From NCBI GenBank assembly GCA_034432655.1, contig DAOUBP010000061.1, positions 1 through 37,308 of the forward strand: 37,308 bases of DNA, written 5' to 3'. Source of the DNA: DAOUBP01 sp034432655. GTDB taxonomy: Bacteria > Chloroflexota > Anaerolineae > CG2-30-64-16. The notes below the pieces were generated by a model. The model ran no database searches and was not told the DNA's origin. It saw only the letters and a program-made list of their open reading frames with translations. The position numbers were made by a program, and so were the translations under genes. Of the stretch, positions 1 through 8,664 are shown in pieces; the first letter of the stretch is position 1, and each line of letters begins with the position of its first letter.

Positions 1-375
<375 letters not shown>

Positions 376-383
376 ATCACTGG

Positions 384-392
384 TGCTATTAT
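384..392 (+). promoter_or_regulatory. Extended -10 promoter of ychF
   Basis: TG-C-TATTAT on the plus strand is an extended -10 element. It would start ychF mRNA near 399, about 35 bases before the ATG at 434. Any -35 would fall inside the tRNA-Pro gene, where no consensus is seen. The same TG-N-TATACT style precedes the genes at 2419, 2795 and 26755 (minus strand). Confidence 0.5.
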
Positions 393-415
393 AGCGACAA
401 ACGCCGTGAATGCAA
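388..415 (-). promoter_or_regulatory. Sigma70 promoter of tRNA-Pro
   Basis: On the minus strand, TTGCAT (410-415) is followed after 16 bp by a perfect TATAAT (388-393). Transcription would start near 381, leaving a leader of about six bases before the tRNA. The -10 hexamer overlaps the -10 of the opposite-strand ychF promoter. Confidence 0.7.
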
Positions 416-433
416 AAAACGGAGGGCAAAGGT

Positions 434-1531
434 ATGAGCCTGCAGATCGGTATCGTCGGACTGCCCAACGCCGGGAAGTCCACGTTGTTTAATGCGCTGA
501 CTCAGGCCGGCGCCGCGACCGCGCCGTACCCGTTCACTACCATTGACCCGAACGTGGGAGTCGCAGCGGTCCCCGACCCACGGTTGGACGCACTGGCAGC
601 GTTGATCAAACCTGAAAAGGTGACGCCCGCTACGGTGGAATTCGTAGATATCGCCGGGCTCGTCAAGGGCGCCAGCCACGGAGCCGGCCTTGGCAATCAG
701 TTCCTGGGCCACATCCGCAATGTGGATGCCGTCCTCCTGGTCCTGCGCGGCTTCGAAGATCCCGACATCCCCACCGCCGGGGATACGGTGGACCCGCTGG
801 CCGACCTGGAGACCCTGGAGACTGAGTTGATCCTGGCCGACGTCGGCACGATGGATCGCCGCATCGAGAAGGTGCAAAGCCAGGCCAAGGCGCGGCCGCG
901 CGATTTCGCCGATCAACTGGCGTGGTTACATCACTTGCGGGAGCACCTGAATGCCGGCCGGCCCGCCGTCACCTTCCCCGAACCCCCGCGTCACCCCGAT
1001 TGGCCGGCTGACCTGAACCTGCTCACCGCGAAGCCGCGGCTGTATGTGGTCAACGTCAGCGAAGAGCATCTGCCCGAGGGCGGCCCGGCCGCGATCGCCC
1101 TGCGCCAGAAGGCCGCGCAGGAAGGGGTGCCCTGCCTGGTGCTCTGTGCCGTGTGTGAGGCCGAGCTGGCGACCTGGGACCCGGCCGAAGCGGCCGCCTA
1201 CCGGACCGACCTGGGGCTGCCCGAACCCGGCCTGCACCGGCTGATCCACGCCAGCTACCGTTTGCTCGATCTGATCACCTTCTTCACCATCACCGGCGGC
1301 AAGGAAGCGCGGGCCTGGACCCTGCGCCGGGGCCAGACCGCGTTCGATGCCGCGGGGCTCATCCACAGCGACATCCAGCGGGGCTTCATCCGCGCCGAGG
1401 TCGCGCCCTGCGCTGCGATCATCGCGGCCGGTGGCCTGGCCGGCGCGCGCGCCCAGGGCCGGATGCGCCTGGAGGGCCGGGAGTACATCGTCCAGGATGG
1501 AGATGTGATCCACTTTCGCTTCAACGTGTAG
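434..1531 (+). CDS. ychF: Redox-regulated ATPase/GTPase YchF (Obg family)
   Basis: The product is 365 residues, the usual YchF length (363 in E. coli). The P-loop GLPNAGKST is at residues 9-17, and the G3 motif DIAGLVKGASHGAG starts at D72. The G4 position reads NVSE instead of NKxD, the substitution typical of YchF that favours ATP over GTP. The C-terminal TGS domain begins at about residue 280 (FFTITGGKEARAW) and ends with the typical VQDGDVIHFRFNV. YchF is a ribosome-associated P-loop NTPase linked to stress responses. GGAGG at 421-425 fits the ATG at 434 better than the upstream in-frame ATG at 410. The last 11 bases overlap the end of the convergent hydrolase gene. Confidence 0.97.
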   Translation: MSLQIGIVGLPNAGKSTLFNALTQAGAATAPYPFTTIDPNVGVAAVPDPRLDALAALIKPEKVTPATVEFVDIAGLVKGASHGAGLGNQFLGHIRNVDAVLLVLRGFEDPDIPTAGDTVDPLADLETLETELILADVGTMDRRIEKVQSQAKARPRDFADQLAWLHHLREHLNAGRPAVTFPEPPRHPDWPADLNLLTAKPRLYVVNVSEEHLPEGGPAAIALRQKAAQEGVPCLVLCAVCEAELATWDPAEAAAYRTDLGLPEPGLHRLIHASYRLLDLITFFTITGGKEARAWTLRRGQTAFDAAGLIHSDIQRGFIRAEVAPCAAIIAAGGLAGARAQGRMRLEGREYIVQDGDVIHFRFNV

Positions 1532-2324
1532 CTGCGAGCCGCCGCAGAAAGGCGAGCACCGCGTCGTTCACCGCGTCCGGCGCCTCAACATTGCTGGCAT
1601 GCCCTACACCCGGGATGAGCACGAACTCGGCTGCCGGCAGGGCCCGGCGCAACCGCTCCTGATACAGGCGAGGCACCACCCGGTCCTTCTCACCCGCCAC
1701 AATGAGCACCGGGCATACGATACGTTGCAACGCGCGGCCGGGCCGAAAGGCGGCGACGGCCAGGGTCGCCTTGCGATAGGCCTCGGGGTCGTTGGACGCC
1801 AGCCTGGCCTGAACCTGCGCGCGCAGAAACGCCTGCTGCGGACGGGGAAAAAGGTCGGCGGCCACGCGCGCGGCCTGATCGGCCATGGTGCGCGACCGCC
1901 AGGGCGCGGAGAGCCGGCGCAGGCCCACCCGCACGATATGCCAGCTGGGCGGCCAGATGCCGGGCAGGGTGTTGATCAGCACCAGGCTGCGCACCAGATG
2001 CGGATAAGCGATGGCGAGCTGTTGGGCCACCATGCCGCCGAGGCTCAGCCCTAACACATGGGCGGGCGCCGCGCCGATGGCGGTGAGCAAAGCCGCGGCA
2101 TCCGCGGCAAACAGTGCCACCGAATAGGGCCCGTCCGGCTTGTCCGAAAGCCCATGCCCGCGTAAGTCCACGGCAACGCACTGAAAGTAGGGAGCGAAAG
2201 CGGGCAATTGCATGAACCAGTCATCGGCCGACGAACCCAGGCCATGCAACAGCAACAAGGGCGTCTCACCCACACCCCAGGTCTCATAACGCAGGCGGAT
2301 CCCGTTGATCTCCTGATATGGCAT
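1521..2324 (-). CDS. Alpha/beta-fold hydrolase
   Basis: A 267-residue single-domain alpha/beta hydrolase (Abhydrolase_1/6 type). The oxyanion-side HGLG motif is at residues 27-30, and the nucleophile elbow GLSLGG places the catalytic serine at S94. D214 (GEKDRVVP) and H242 (GVGHASNVE) complete the triad. There is no signal peptide, so it should be cytosolic. The family includes carboxylesterases, 3-oxoadipate enol-lactonases and MenH-like lyases; the sequence alone does not choose between them. The ATG at 2324 has AGGAGG five bases upstream, which beats the in-frame start at 2339. It converges on ychF, overlapping its final 11 bp. Confidence 0.9.
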   Translation of the reverse strand: MPYQEINGIRLRYETWGVGETPLLLLHGLGSSADDWFMQLPAFAPYFQCVAVDLRGHGLSDKPDGPYSVALFAADAAALLTAIGAAPAHVLGLSLGGMVAQQLAIAYPHLVRSLVLINTLPGIWPPSWHIVRVGLRRLSAPWRSRTMADQAARVAADLFPRPQQAFLRAQVQARLASNDPEAYRKATLAVAAFRPGRALQRIVCPVLIVAGEKDRVVPRLYQERLRRALPAAEFVLIPGVGHASNVEAPDAVNDAVLAFLRRLAATR

Positions 2325-2376
2325 GGCAACCTCCTGCACAGAATTGTCGCGCGGTTATGGCTCTTTGGCAAGCTTG

Positions 2377-2385
2377 TGCTATACT
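2377..2385 (+). promoter_or_regulatory. Extended -10 promoter of the DUF2007-type gene
   Basis: TG-C-TATACT with no convincing -35. It predicts transcription from about 2392, 27 bases ahead of the ATG at 2419. It lies in the gap upstream of the divergent hydrolase. Confidence 0.45.
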
Positions 2386-2418
2386 TCCTCAACAATGCAG
2401 GCCATGCAGGAGGCAAAA

Positions 2419-2685
2419 ATGTCGCAACCCCAACTCGTCACAGTCTATCGCTCACAGGGCATCCTGGGCGCCGAGGTCGTCAAAGCCAAGTTGGAGGCGG
2501 CCGGCGTCCCGACGCTGCTCAAGTACGAGTCAGCCGGGCTGGTGCTGGGCCTGACGGTGGACGGCCTGGGCCAGGTAGAGGTGCAGGTCCCGGCCGACCG
2601 CGAGGCCGAAGCAATAGCGCTCATCGCCGAAGAGGCAGAGCTTGACCCGGAGCAAACGAATGAAGAGGCCGGCCCGGCAGAATAG
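2419..2685 (+). CDS. DUF2007-type putative signal-transducing protein
   Basis: An 88-residue protein matching the small DUF2007 (PF09413) fold. It opens with VTVYRSQGILGAEVVKAKLEAAGVPTLL split over a beta strand and helix, as in family members, where the phrase normally reads 'A.ll...L...GI.a.l'. A second strand pair (GLVLGLTVDGLGQVEVQVP) and the closing helix REAEAIALIAEE follow. The acidic tail EAELDPEQTNEEAGPAE is probably disordered. The family's role is unproven despite its name. AGGAGG at 2408-2413 fixes the start at 2419. It is probably cytosolic and monocistronic, since another promoter follows at 2699-2727. Confidence 0.8.
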   Translation: MSQPQLVTVYRSQGILGAEVVKAKLEAAGVPTLLKYESAGLVLGLTVDGLGQVEVQVPADREAEAIALIAEEAELDPEQTNEEAGPAE

Positions 2686-2698
2686 GGGCCCTTCACAT

Positions 2699-2727
2699 TT
2701 GGTCACGCACCGGCTTGCTGTTATACT
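2699..2727 (+). promoter_or_regulatory. Promoter of the gene at 2795
   Basis: TG-T-TATACT (2719-2727) is an extended -10. A weak -35, TTGGTC (2699-2704), sits 17 bp upstream of the TATACT. The predicted start is near 2734, giving a 5' leader of about 60 bases. Confidence 0.5.
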
Positions 2728-2794
2728 ATGCGCTTGCTGATCAAGCAGCCTTTTTGTGGGGCGTGCAAGTTCTAGTCAAGAGGAGATCCCTCGC

Positions 2795-4363
2795 GTGATC
2801 CAACGCAAGACCCAGACCAGCGAATACTGGCAAACACTTTCCCTGTCCGCTGACGATATCGAGTTTCTTCGCAACGCGCTGCAGGATGCCGAAAAGCCCG
2901 TCTCCACGCGCGACCTGGCGTTGGCCCTGATCACCGAGCATTGTCGGCGCGAGGAAGCGCAGTTGCGGGCCGAACTGAGCCGTGGCACCCTCTACCAACC
3001 GAAGAAGCGTTTTGCCGTCGGCGACCATGTGATTTTCCCTGCGCTCAACTTCCGCCTGGGCCAGGTAGTTGCTGTGCGGCCGGGACAAAACCCGGAATAC
3101 GGCGAATTCGACGTCATCACCGTGGATTTCGGGCCTGGCCGGCGCCAACGTGCCTTCGCCGCAGGGCTCAATGCACCGCACAAGCTCAACGCCGACATAC
3201 CGGACCTGTTGGTAGCCGGCGACCTGGCCAGCCCGGAGAAGCTCTTGGCAACCGTGGCGGCAGGTGTGCCGGCGCTCCTGCGCAGCACCCTGGCGAGCCA
3301 GCCCGACTTCGTCTCTTTTGAAGACCGCTGGATGCTGCGGCAATTGATGGCCGAAGTGCACATCGGCCACCTCAATATCGCCGAAGCGGTCATCGAGATG
3401 AACAACACACCGCTGTCCACGGAAGCGCTCCTGGCCGAACTGGACCTGCCGGCCGAAATCAAGCCTGAAGTGCTGACCTTCTCCCTGCACAGCGCCTTGA
3501 TGAACGACGGTCGCTTCGACCAGGTCGGCGCGGGCACCGTCCGGCGCTGGTACTTGAAGCGGCTGGAGCCGCCGGGCGCCCTGACTGTGCCACCGGCCCT
3601 GGTCTATGAGCCGATACCGTATAACCCCGCCGACCTGCCGCCCGCCCTGGCCAGGCTGGCCTGGGAGCTGGACGATGAATGGTCGGAGGACGTGGTGGGA
3701 CTCACGCCGGAGCGTGCTGCGGCAACCACCGCCACGTTGCTGCTCACCTATCCCCACCTGGTCTCCGGCACTTTGCCGCTCAATCGGCGCACGCGGCCGT
3801 TCTTCCCGCCCGGCCTGGGCACACGCACCATGGTCACCCTGATAGACGGCCGCTGGGGCAACCGGTTCCCGGCCTGGGTGAACCACCAAGGGCGCTATAT
3901 TGTCGGGCTGCAACCCTGGTTCGAAAAGCACAAGCTGCCGGCCGGGGCTTACATCACCCTGGAGCGCCGGCCCGATTCAGATGAAGTGATAGTGGATTTC
4001 CGCCCCAAACGCATGCGCCGCGAGTGGACGCGCTGGGCGCAGGTAGATGCTGAGCTCAAGGTGGACATTCAACTGCGCAAGCAGGAGATCGCCTGCGAAT
4101 ACGATGAGCTGATGATCATCGGCGATGACCGCAACGAGGCGATCCAGAAGTTGCGGGCTGATTACGCCCGTATGCCGCTGAAAGACCTGGTCTTCGAGAT
4201 CTTCACCGAGCTGGCCGGCCTCAGCGGCGCCGTGCACGCCAAGACGGTCTACAGCGCGGTGAACGTCCTGCGCCGGTGCACGCCGGAGCCGATCTTCGCC
4301 GTGCTGGCCACGGATGCGCGGCTGGAACAAACCGACGAGCACACTTTCCGGCTGATAGCCTAA
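2795..4363 (+). CDS. Unrecognised 522-residue protein with an SH3-like N-terminal segment
   Basis: I do not recognise this family. The N-terminus (to about residue 50) is helical (DIEFLRNALQDAEKPV, then RDLALALITEHCRRE). A beta-rich segment follows at about residues 60-100 (RFAVGDHVIFPALNFRLGQV, then GEFDVITVDF). It resembles the small SH3-like barrels of CarD or KOW proteins, but only in pattern. The middle and C-terminus alternate short helices and strands, with stretches such as HAKTVYSAVNVLRRC that look like winged helices. No transmembrane segment, signal peptide or catalytic motif is visible. The GTG at 2795 is chosen because AGGAG at 2781-2785 is well spaced; an in-frame GTG at 2756 lacks a site. 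The downstream gene at 4418 is likely co-transcribed. A nucleic-acid-binding role is only a guess. Confidence 0.75.
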   Translation: MIQRKTQTSEYWQTLSLSADDIEFLRNALQDAEKPVSTRDLALALITEHCRREEAQLRAELSRGTLYQPKKRFAVGDHVIFPALNFRLGQVVAVRPGQNPEYGEFDVITVDFGPGRRQRAFAAGLNAPHKLNADIPDLLVAGDLASPEKLLATVAAGVPALLRSTLASQPDFVSFEDRWMLRQLMAEVHIGHLNIAEAVIEMNNTPLSTEALLAELDLPAEIKPEVLTFSLHSALMNDGRFDQVGAGTVRRWYLKRLEPPGALTVPPALVYEPIPYNPADLPPALARLAWELDDEWSEDVVGLTPERAAATTATLLLTYPHLVSGTLPLNRRTRPFFPPGLGTRTMVTLIDGRWGNRFPAWVNHQGRYIVGLQPWFEKHKLPAGAYITLERRPDSDEVIVDFRPKRMRREWTRWAQVDAELKVDIQLRKQEIACEYDELMIIGDDRNEAIQKLRADYARMPLKDLVFEIFTELAGLSGAVHAKTVYSAVNVLRRCTPEPIFAVLATDARLEQTDEHTFRLIA

Positions 4364-4417
4364 CCAACGAGCCCCCGGTGCCTGCCGGGACGCTCGCGCA
4401 GCGAAGGACACAAGCGT

Positions 4418-4846
4418 ATGCCTGTTTGGAAACGACCTACTCTCGAAACAAAGTTTTACATTGATCAGGACTGGTGGGAGTCCAGCGGCAAGGATTTTCG
4501 CATCGCAGTGCGCGGACAACTCTGCAAAGAGTGCCAGGCTCGCTTTCCCGATCATCGCAATTTGGAGTCGGTGGACTGGGTGGATCCAGAGACGGCGGAG
4601 GTCGTGCGCGCGGACGCGCTGTTGCAGACGCTGCGGAGCCACTGTGCCAATCGGCCGGATTTCATCAGCAGCAGCAACAGCCTGGTGACCAACATCTTTC
4701 GGCTTTTCTTGCTGAACGGCAATCAGCCGCAAACCCCGGTGGAGCTGGCCAGGCAATTGCCCTGGACCAATGCAGCGACGATCCTGCGCACCTTGACGGG
4801 GGGACCGGTGTACCTGGGGTTGCGGCCGCCCAGCGCTCTGGAATGA
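4418..4846 (+). CDS. Unrecognised 142-residue protein
   Basis: I do not recognise it. It opens with an aromatic segment (FYIDQDWWESSGKDFRIAV), then a single CKEC pair at about residues 35-38 that could be half of a metal site. The C-terminal half is helical and looks like a winged-helix or helix-turn-helix (NSLVTNIFRLFLLNGN, then TPVELARQLPWTNAATILRT). GAAGGA lies nine bases before the ATG. It follows the 522-residue protein after 54 bp and precedes the CinA-type gene by 23 bp, so the three probably form one transcript. Both unknowns have helical winged-helix-like ends, which may mean a joint role. Confidence 0.75.
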   Translation: MPVWKRPTLETKFYIDQDWWESSGKDFRIAVRGQLCKECQARFPDHRNLESVDWVDPETAEVVRADALLQTLRSHCANRPDFISSSNSLVTNIFRLFLLNGNQPQTPVELARQLPWTNAATILRTLTGGPVYLGLRPPSALE

Positions 4847-4869
4847 ACCATCCCCTGGTAACGCAATAG

Positions 4870-5679
4870 ATGAGCGAGACCACGGTCGAGATCTTCAGCA
4901 TCGGCAATGAGATCCTGGCGGGGAACGTGCTGGACACCAACTCCCACTGGCTGTGCCAGCGTTTTGCCGGCCATGGGGCACGTGTCCAGCGCATCACCGT
5001 CTTGCCCGATGTGCAAGAGGTCATCGCCGAGGAGCTGCGCGCGGCCCTGAGGCGCGGCCCTGCGCTCATCATCACCTGCGGCGGCCTGGGCCCTACCGCC
5101 GATGACCTGACCCTGGCGGCGGTCGCCCGGGGGCTGGGCCGCCCGCTCCACGAGGATCCGGTTGCCTATGCCATGATCAGCGAGCTGTATGCGCAGCTTT
5201 ACGCGCGCGGGGATGTGCCTACCGCCGCGATGACCCCAGCGCGCGCTAAGATGGCCCGCCTGCCCCAAGGTGCCGAGCCGTTGCGGAACACCGTGGGCGC
5301 GGCGCCCGGCGTGCTGCTCCGCGAAGGAGCGACATGGATCGCCTGCCTGCCGGGCGTGCCGGCCGAGATGAAAGATATCTTCGAGAACGCCTTGTGGCCC
5401 CGGCTGGCTGCCGGCTTTGGCGGAGCCGTTTACGGGGAGCGCATCGTCCGCACCAACTGTTGGGATGAGTCGGTGTTGGCCCCGGTGGTGGATCAGGTGG
5501 CCGCGCGCCATCCGCAAGTTTATGTCAAATCAAGGGCGCAGGTCTACGGCGGCGGCGTGCCCGATTTCGTCACCCTGGCCGCGCGGGCGAACACGCCGGA
5601 AGCGGTGGCCGACCTGCTGGACGCAGCCGAGGCCGACCTGCGGATGTCGTTGGCCGCCATCGGCATTCAGGCAGCCTAG
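4870..5679 (+). CDS. CinA-type molybdopterin-binding-fold protein (N-domain only)
   Basis: A 269-residue protein consisting of the MoaB/Mog-like domain of CinA. It begins VEIFSIGNEILAGNVLDTNS, the standard CinA opening, and carries the signature TCGGLGPTADDLT at about residues 74-86, followed by PGVPAEMKDIF near residue 160. In full-length CinA this domain hydrolyses ADP-ribose/NMN-type substrates and is followed by a PncC nicotinamide-nucleotide amidase domain. Here the protein stops before any PncC domain, so only the N-terminal activity can be expected. It ends with a four-base overlap with the convergent permease gene. Confidence 0.9.
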   Translation: MSETTVEIFSIGNEILAGNVLDTNSHWLCQRFAGHGARVQRITVLPDVQEVIAEELRAALRRGPALIITCGGLGPTADDLTLAAVARGLGRPLHEDPVAYAMISELYAQLYARGDVPTAAMTPARAKMARLPQGAEPLRNTVGAAPGVLLREGATWIACLPGVPAEMKDIFENALWPRLAAGFGGAVYGERIVRTNCWDESVLAPVVDQVAARHPQVYVKSRAQVYGGGVPDFVTLAARANTPEAVADLLDAAEADLRMSLAAIGIQAA

Positions 5680-6809
5680 ATGTCCAGCTGCACCGGCGTG
5701 CGCCCCAACCGTAACATCGCCTCCCGCGGGGACACCGGCTCATCTTGAAAGCGCAGATAAAGGTACTTGAAAAGATCGCGCACAATGGCGGTCAGCGGCA
5801 CTGCCAGGATCATCCCCCACAGCCCCGCTACTTGATACCCCACCACCAACACCACCATGATCAACGCAGGATGCAGCTCCACGGCCTTGCCCGAGATACG
5901 CGGCACCAGCAGCACGTTCTCAATCTGCTGAATGGCGGTGAAGAGCAACACCGTCCACAGCCCCAACACCGGGTCCTGGATGGCCGCCACAATGGCCGCG
6001 GGGATCAGGCCCAGGATCGGGCCGATGAACGGCAAGATCTCGAAGACCCCCGCCATCAGGCCGAGCACCGCCGGAAAGCGGACCCCCAGCAACGTCAGGC
6101 CAACGGTGGAGAGCACGCCGATGAACAAACACAAGATCAGCTGCCCGCGCAGATACTTGCTCAGCACGCCATCGGCGATCCGCAACAGGTTCAAAAGATC
6201 GGGGCGGATGCGCGGCGGGATGACCCCCAGCACCCCGCGCATGACCGCCGACTGATCGTACAGCACATAGAACAGCCAGAACGGGATGACGATCAACCCC
6301 AAAACGAAAGTGACCGCGTTGGTCACCACGCCCAGGGTGCGCACAATGCCCGCCTGCAGCGCACGGACCAGGGTGCCGGTCACCTGTCCCAGCAGCTCGT
6401 TCACCTGCGTTTGGATGTCGGAGGGCACCGTCACGTCGTACCAGCCCAGGAACCGATCGGCAAGCCGCTGCGCGCCGGCCCACAGCTCGGCACGGCTGTT
6501 CCACAGCACGTTGAACTGCTGTCCCACCACCGGTACGATCAACGCGAAGAAGAGCACGATCAGGCCCGCAACCACCAGATAAGTCAACAGGATCGCCAAC
6601 GCACGCGCGGGCCGGGGACGACGCAGGATCTTGCGCAGCAGCCCGTCCAGCCGGTTGACCAGCGGCAACATGACATAGGCCAGCGCCAGTCCCAGCACAT
6701 AGGGCACCAACGCGCTGCGCGCCGCCCACAACAACGCTGTGACCAGCAGGGCCAATGACGCGACCAGCAGCAGACGATTACGGCGAGCGGGGGTCAGCCA
6801 ATCAAACAT
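5676..6809 (-). CDS. AI-2E/PerM family membrane transporter
   Basis: A 377-residue polytopic membrane protein of the AI-2E transporter family (PF01594). Two helices start the protein (LLLVASLALLVTALLWAA and YVLGLALAYVMLPL). A helical extracytoplasmic stretch carries the family feature around residues 110-170. The closing block includes LGLMAGVFEILPFIGPILG and ENVLLVPRISGKAVELHP, both characteristic of the family. Members export small molecules or exchange Na+/H+; the substrate here is unknown. The start has GGAGG nine bases upstream. It lies 150 bp downstream of tlyA on the same strand and may be a separate transcript. Confidence 0.92.
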   Translation of the reverse strand: MFDWLTPARRNRLLLVASLALLVTALLWAARSALVPYVLGLALAYVMLPLVNRLDGLLRKILRRPRPARALAILLTYLVVAGLIVLFFALIVPVVGQQFNVLWNSRAELWAGAQRLADRFLGWYDVTVPSDIQTQVNELLGQVTGTLVRALQAGIVRTLGVVTNAVTFVLGLIVIPFWLFYVLYDQSAVMRGVLGVIPPRIRPDLLNLLRIADGVLSKYLRGQLILCLFIGVLSTVGLTLLGVRFPAVLGLMAGVFEILPFIGPILGLIPAAIVAAIQDPVLGLWTVLLFTAIQQIENVLLVPRISGKAVELHPALIMVVLVVGYQVAGLWGMILAVPLTAIVRDLFKYLYLRFQDEPVSPREAMLRLGRTPVQLDI

Positions 6810-6959
6810 GAACCTGGTCCTCCGGCAAGCGCCTCAACCCCCTGCCCCTTCTCCTGGACTGAAACGGCCCAACCCACGAGAGGAGGCAACCGACGCTCCC
6901 CCTCTCCGGACGGCCGCTGTTCGGTCGTCAGGCGGGGGATCGGGAGGTGAGGACGATTT

Positions 6960-7751
6960 TCAACCCAGATGCGTACACTGCGCGATCCACTCCGCCAACG
7001 TCTCTTCGGCCGGCCAGGTCGCGGCCAGGCGCAACCAGATCAGGAACTCCACGTTGCCGGCCGGGCCGGTGATGGGGGAGCGGATCAAGCCGGCCGGGGC
7101 CAGGTTCAGGGGCCGCGCCTTCGCAACGACCTGACGGATGGCCGCTCGATGCAACTCCGGATCGCGCACCACGCCGCCTTTGCCCACCTGCCCCTTGCCT
7201 ACCTCGAATTGCGGTTTGATCAACGCGATGATCTGTCCGGCCGGCGCCAGCAACGCCGCCACCCGCGGCAGCACCAACCCCAGGCCGATGAACGACACAT
7301 CCACGGTCGCCAGCATCACGGGCTCCGGGAGCGCATCCAGATCGCGAACGTTGACCCGCTCCAACAGGATCACGCGCGGGTCCTGGCGCAGCGACCAGGC
7401 CAGCTGGCCGTAGCCCACATCTACGGCGTACACGCGCGCCGCGCCGCGCTGCAGCAGACAGTCCGTGAAGCCTCCTGTAGACGCACCGATGTCCGCGCAG
7501 ACCCAGCCCCGCGGCTCGATCCCGAACGCGTCCAGGGCAGCCTCCAGCTTTAACCCCCCGCGGCTCACGTAACGCAGTCGGGCTGCGCAGTGGACCGGCG
7601 CATCCGGCGGCACCAACTGCCCGGCCTTTTCAGCGCGACGGTCGCCCAGCCAGACCTCGCCCGCCAGGATCAGCCGCTGCGCCTGGCTGCGGGTTTCTGC
7701 AAGGCCGCGGCGGACGAGAAGCTCGTCGAGTCGTACTTTCTCGGATTTCAC
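6960..7751 (-). CDS. tlyA: TlyA-family rRNA 2'-O-methyltransferase
   Basis: A 263-residue protein with an N-terminal S4 RNA-binding domain (residues 6-65, RLDELLVRRGLAETRSQAQR) and an FtsJ/RrmJ-type methyltransferase domain. The SAM-binding loop ADIGASTGGFTDCLLQRGA starts near residue 91. Further family motifs are VDVGYGQLAW, TVDVSFIGL and ALIKPQFEVGK. TlyA proteins methylate the 2'-OH of cytidines in 23S (and some 16S) rRNA and are often misnamed haemolysins. The gene starts 10 bp after the winged-helix gene, as the last member of a three-gene operon (8665-9987, 7762-8661, 6960-7751). Confidence 0.93.
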   Translation of the reverse strand: MKSEKVRLDELLVRRGLAETRSQAQRLILAGEVWLGDRRAEKAGQLVPPDAPVHCAARLRYVSRGGLKLEAALDAFGIEPRGWVCADIGASTGGFTDCLLQRGAARVYAVDVGYGQLAWSLRQDPRVILLERVNVRDLDALPEPVMLATVDVSFIGLGLVLPRVAALLAPAGQIIALIKPQFEVGKGQVGKGGVVRDPELHRAAIRQVVAKARPLNLAPAGLIRSPITGPAGNVEFLIWLRLAATWPAEETLAEWIAQCTHLG

Positions 7752-7761
7752 AGCGTCGGCG

Positions 7762-8661
7762 TTAACTTGCCAGGCTCTCGCGCAATGCGGTCAACAGTTC
7801 ACGCAATTCGTCCAGCTCGCGCGCGTCCAAACAGCGCCACGGCGCGTAAAAGTAACAGTCGGTGGCTGTTTCGACATCCTGGCGCACTTCACGGCCCAAC
7901 GCTGTCAACACATAGACATCGCCCTCCTGAGCCAACCAGCCGCGTTTTACCAGGTCCTCTAGCGCGCCGGCGTACGTCTCTCGTGGATGGCCGCGGAAGG
8001 CCAACAGCCGATGGAGGTCGTCCAGGGTGGCTGCCTGGCCTCGCCACACACAGGTGAACGTCTCCCAGCCGGCACCGTTAATGTTGTAAGGCCGCCAGGT
8101 GGCCAGATGCGAGTCATCGCGATATGCGTTCAGGTCGGTGAGATACTGGTCAATCCAGATCAGGGGCACAGCGTCCGGGCCGGGATCAATGGCGCGGGAG
8201 AGGCGGAAGCTCCACTTGCCGGGCGGTTCGGGTGCCTCTTGCACTGCGATCACGACCTTGCGTAACAAAGCGGCCAGGCGCTCCAGCTCGGCCTGAGGCA
8301 AAGGCTGCAGCGCGGCCATCGCCTCATAGGCTGCCTGGAAAATGCGTTGGGCCGCTGCCCGGCCCGCCTCAGTCAGAAAATATTCACCTGTGCCCGCGGG
8401 GCGCAACATACCGAGGCGTGCCGCCTCTGCCAGCCGTTCGGCGTTCAGCGCCACCGCAGTGTACGGCCCCCGCACCGCCAACAACTCCGCGGAGATGGGC
8501 GCGGGCTCAAAACCAGGCGCGGCCAGCATCCAGCCGAAGTAGAAGCCGGGCGGCAGGCCAACCCGCTGTGTTGCTGCCTGCGCCATGGCCGGCCCATAAA
8601 TGCGGCCCAACGCATCATAGACCGCGTGGGCCAACGGCCACAATGTTGAGATGGTTTCCAT
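7762..8661 (-). CDS. Winged-helix protein with two HTH-like modules (SCO6745-like)
   Basis: A 299-residue cytosolic protein with two similar segments. In each, a helical stretch leads to a winged-helix-like module: residues 75-105 (RLAEAARLGMLRP, then EYFLTEAGRAAAQRIF) and residues 235-275 (YAGALEDLVKRGWLAQEGD, then LTALGREVRQ). This layout resembles the SCO6745-type family of actinobacterial and chloroflexal proteins, whose function is not known. No sensor or catalytic domain is visible. It begins three bases after the stop of the CNNM/CBS transporter, with a GGAG site in that gene's end, and lies 10 bp before tlyA. The spacing argues for one transcript. Confidence 0.7.
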   Translation of the reverse strand: METISTLWPLAHAVYDALGRIYGPAMAQAATQRVGLPPGFYFGWMLAAPGFEPAPISAELLAVRGPYTAVALNAERLAEAARLGMLRPAGTGEYFLTEAGRAAAQRIFQAAYEAMAALQPLPQAELERLAALLRKVVIAVQEAPEPPGKWSFRLSRAIDPGPDAVPLIWIDQYLTDLNAYRDDSHLATWRPYNINGAGWETFTCVWRGQAATLDDLHRLLAFRGHPRETYAGALEDLVKRGWLAQEGDVYVLTALGREVRQDVETATDCYFYAPWRCLDARELDELRELLTALRESLAS

Positions 8662-8664
8662 AGC

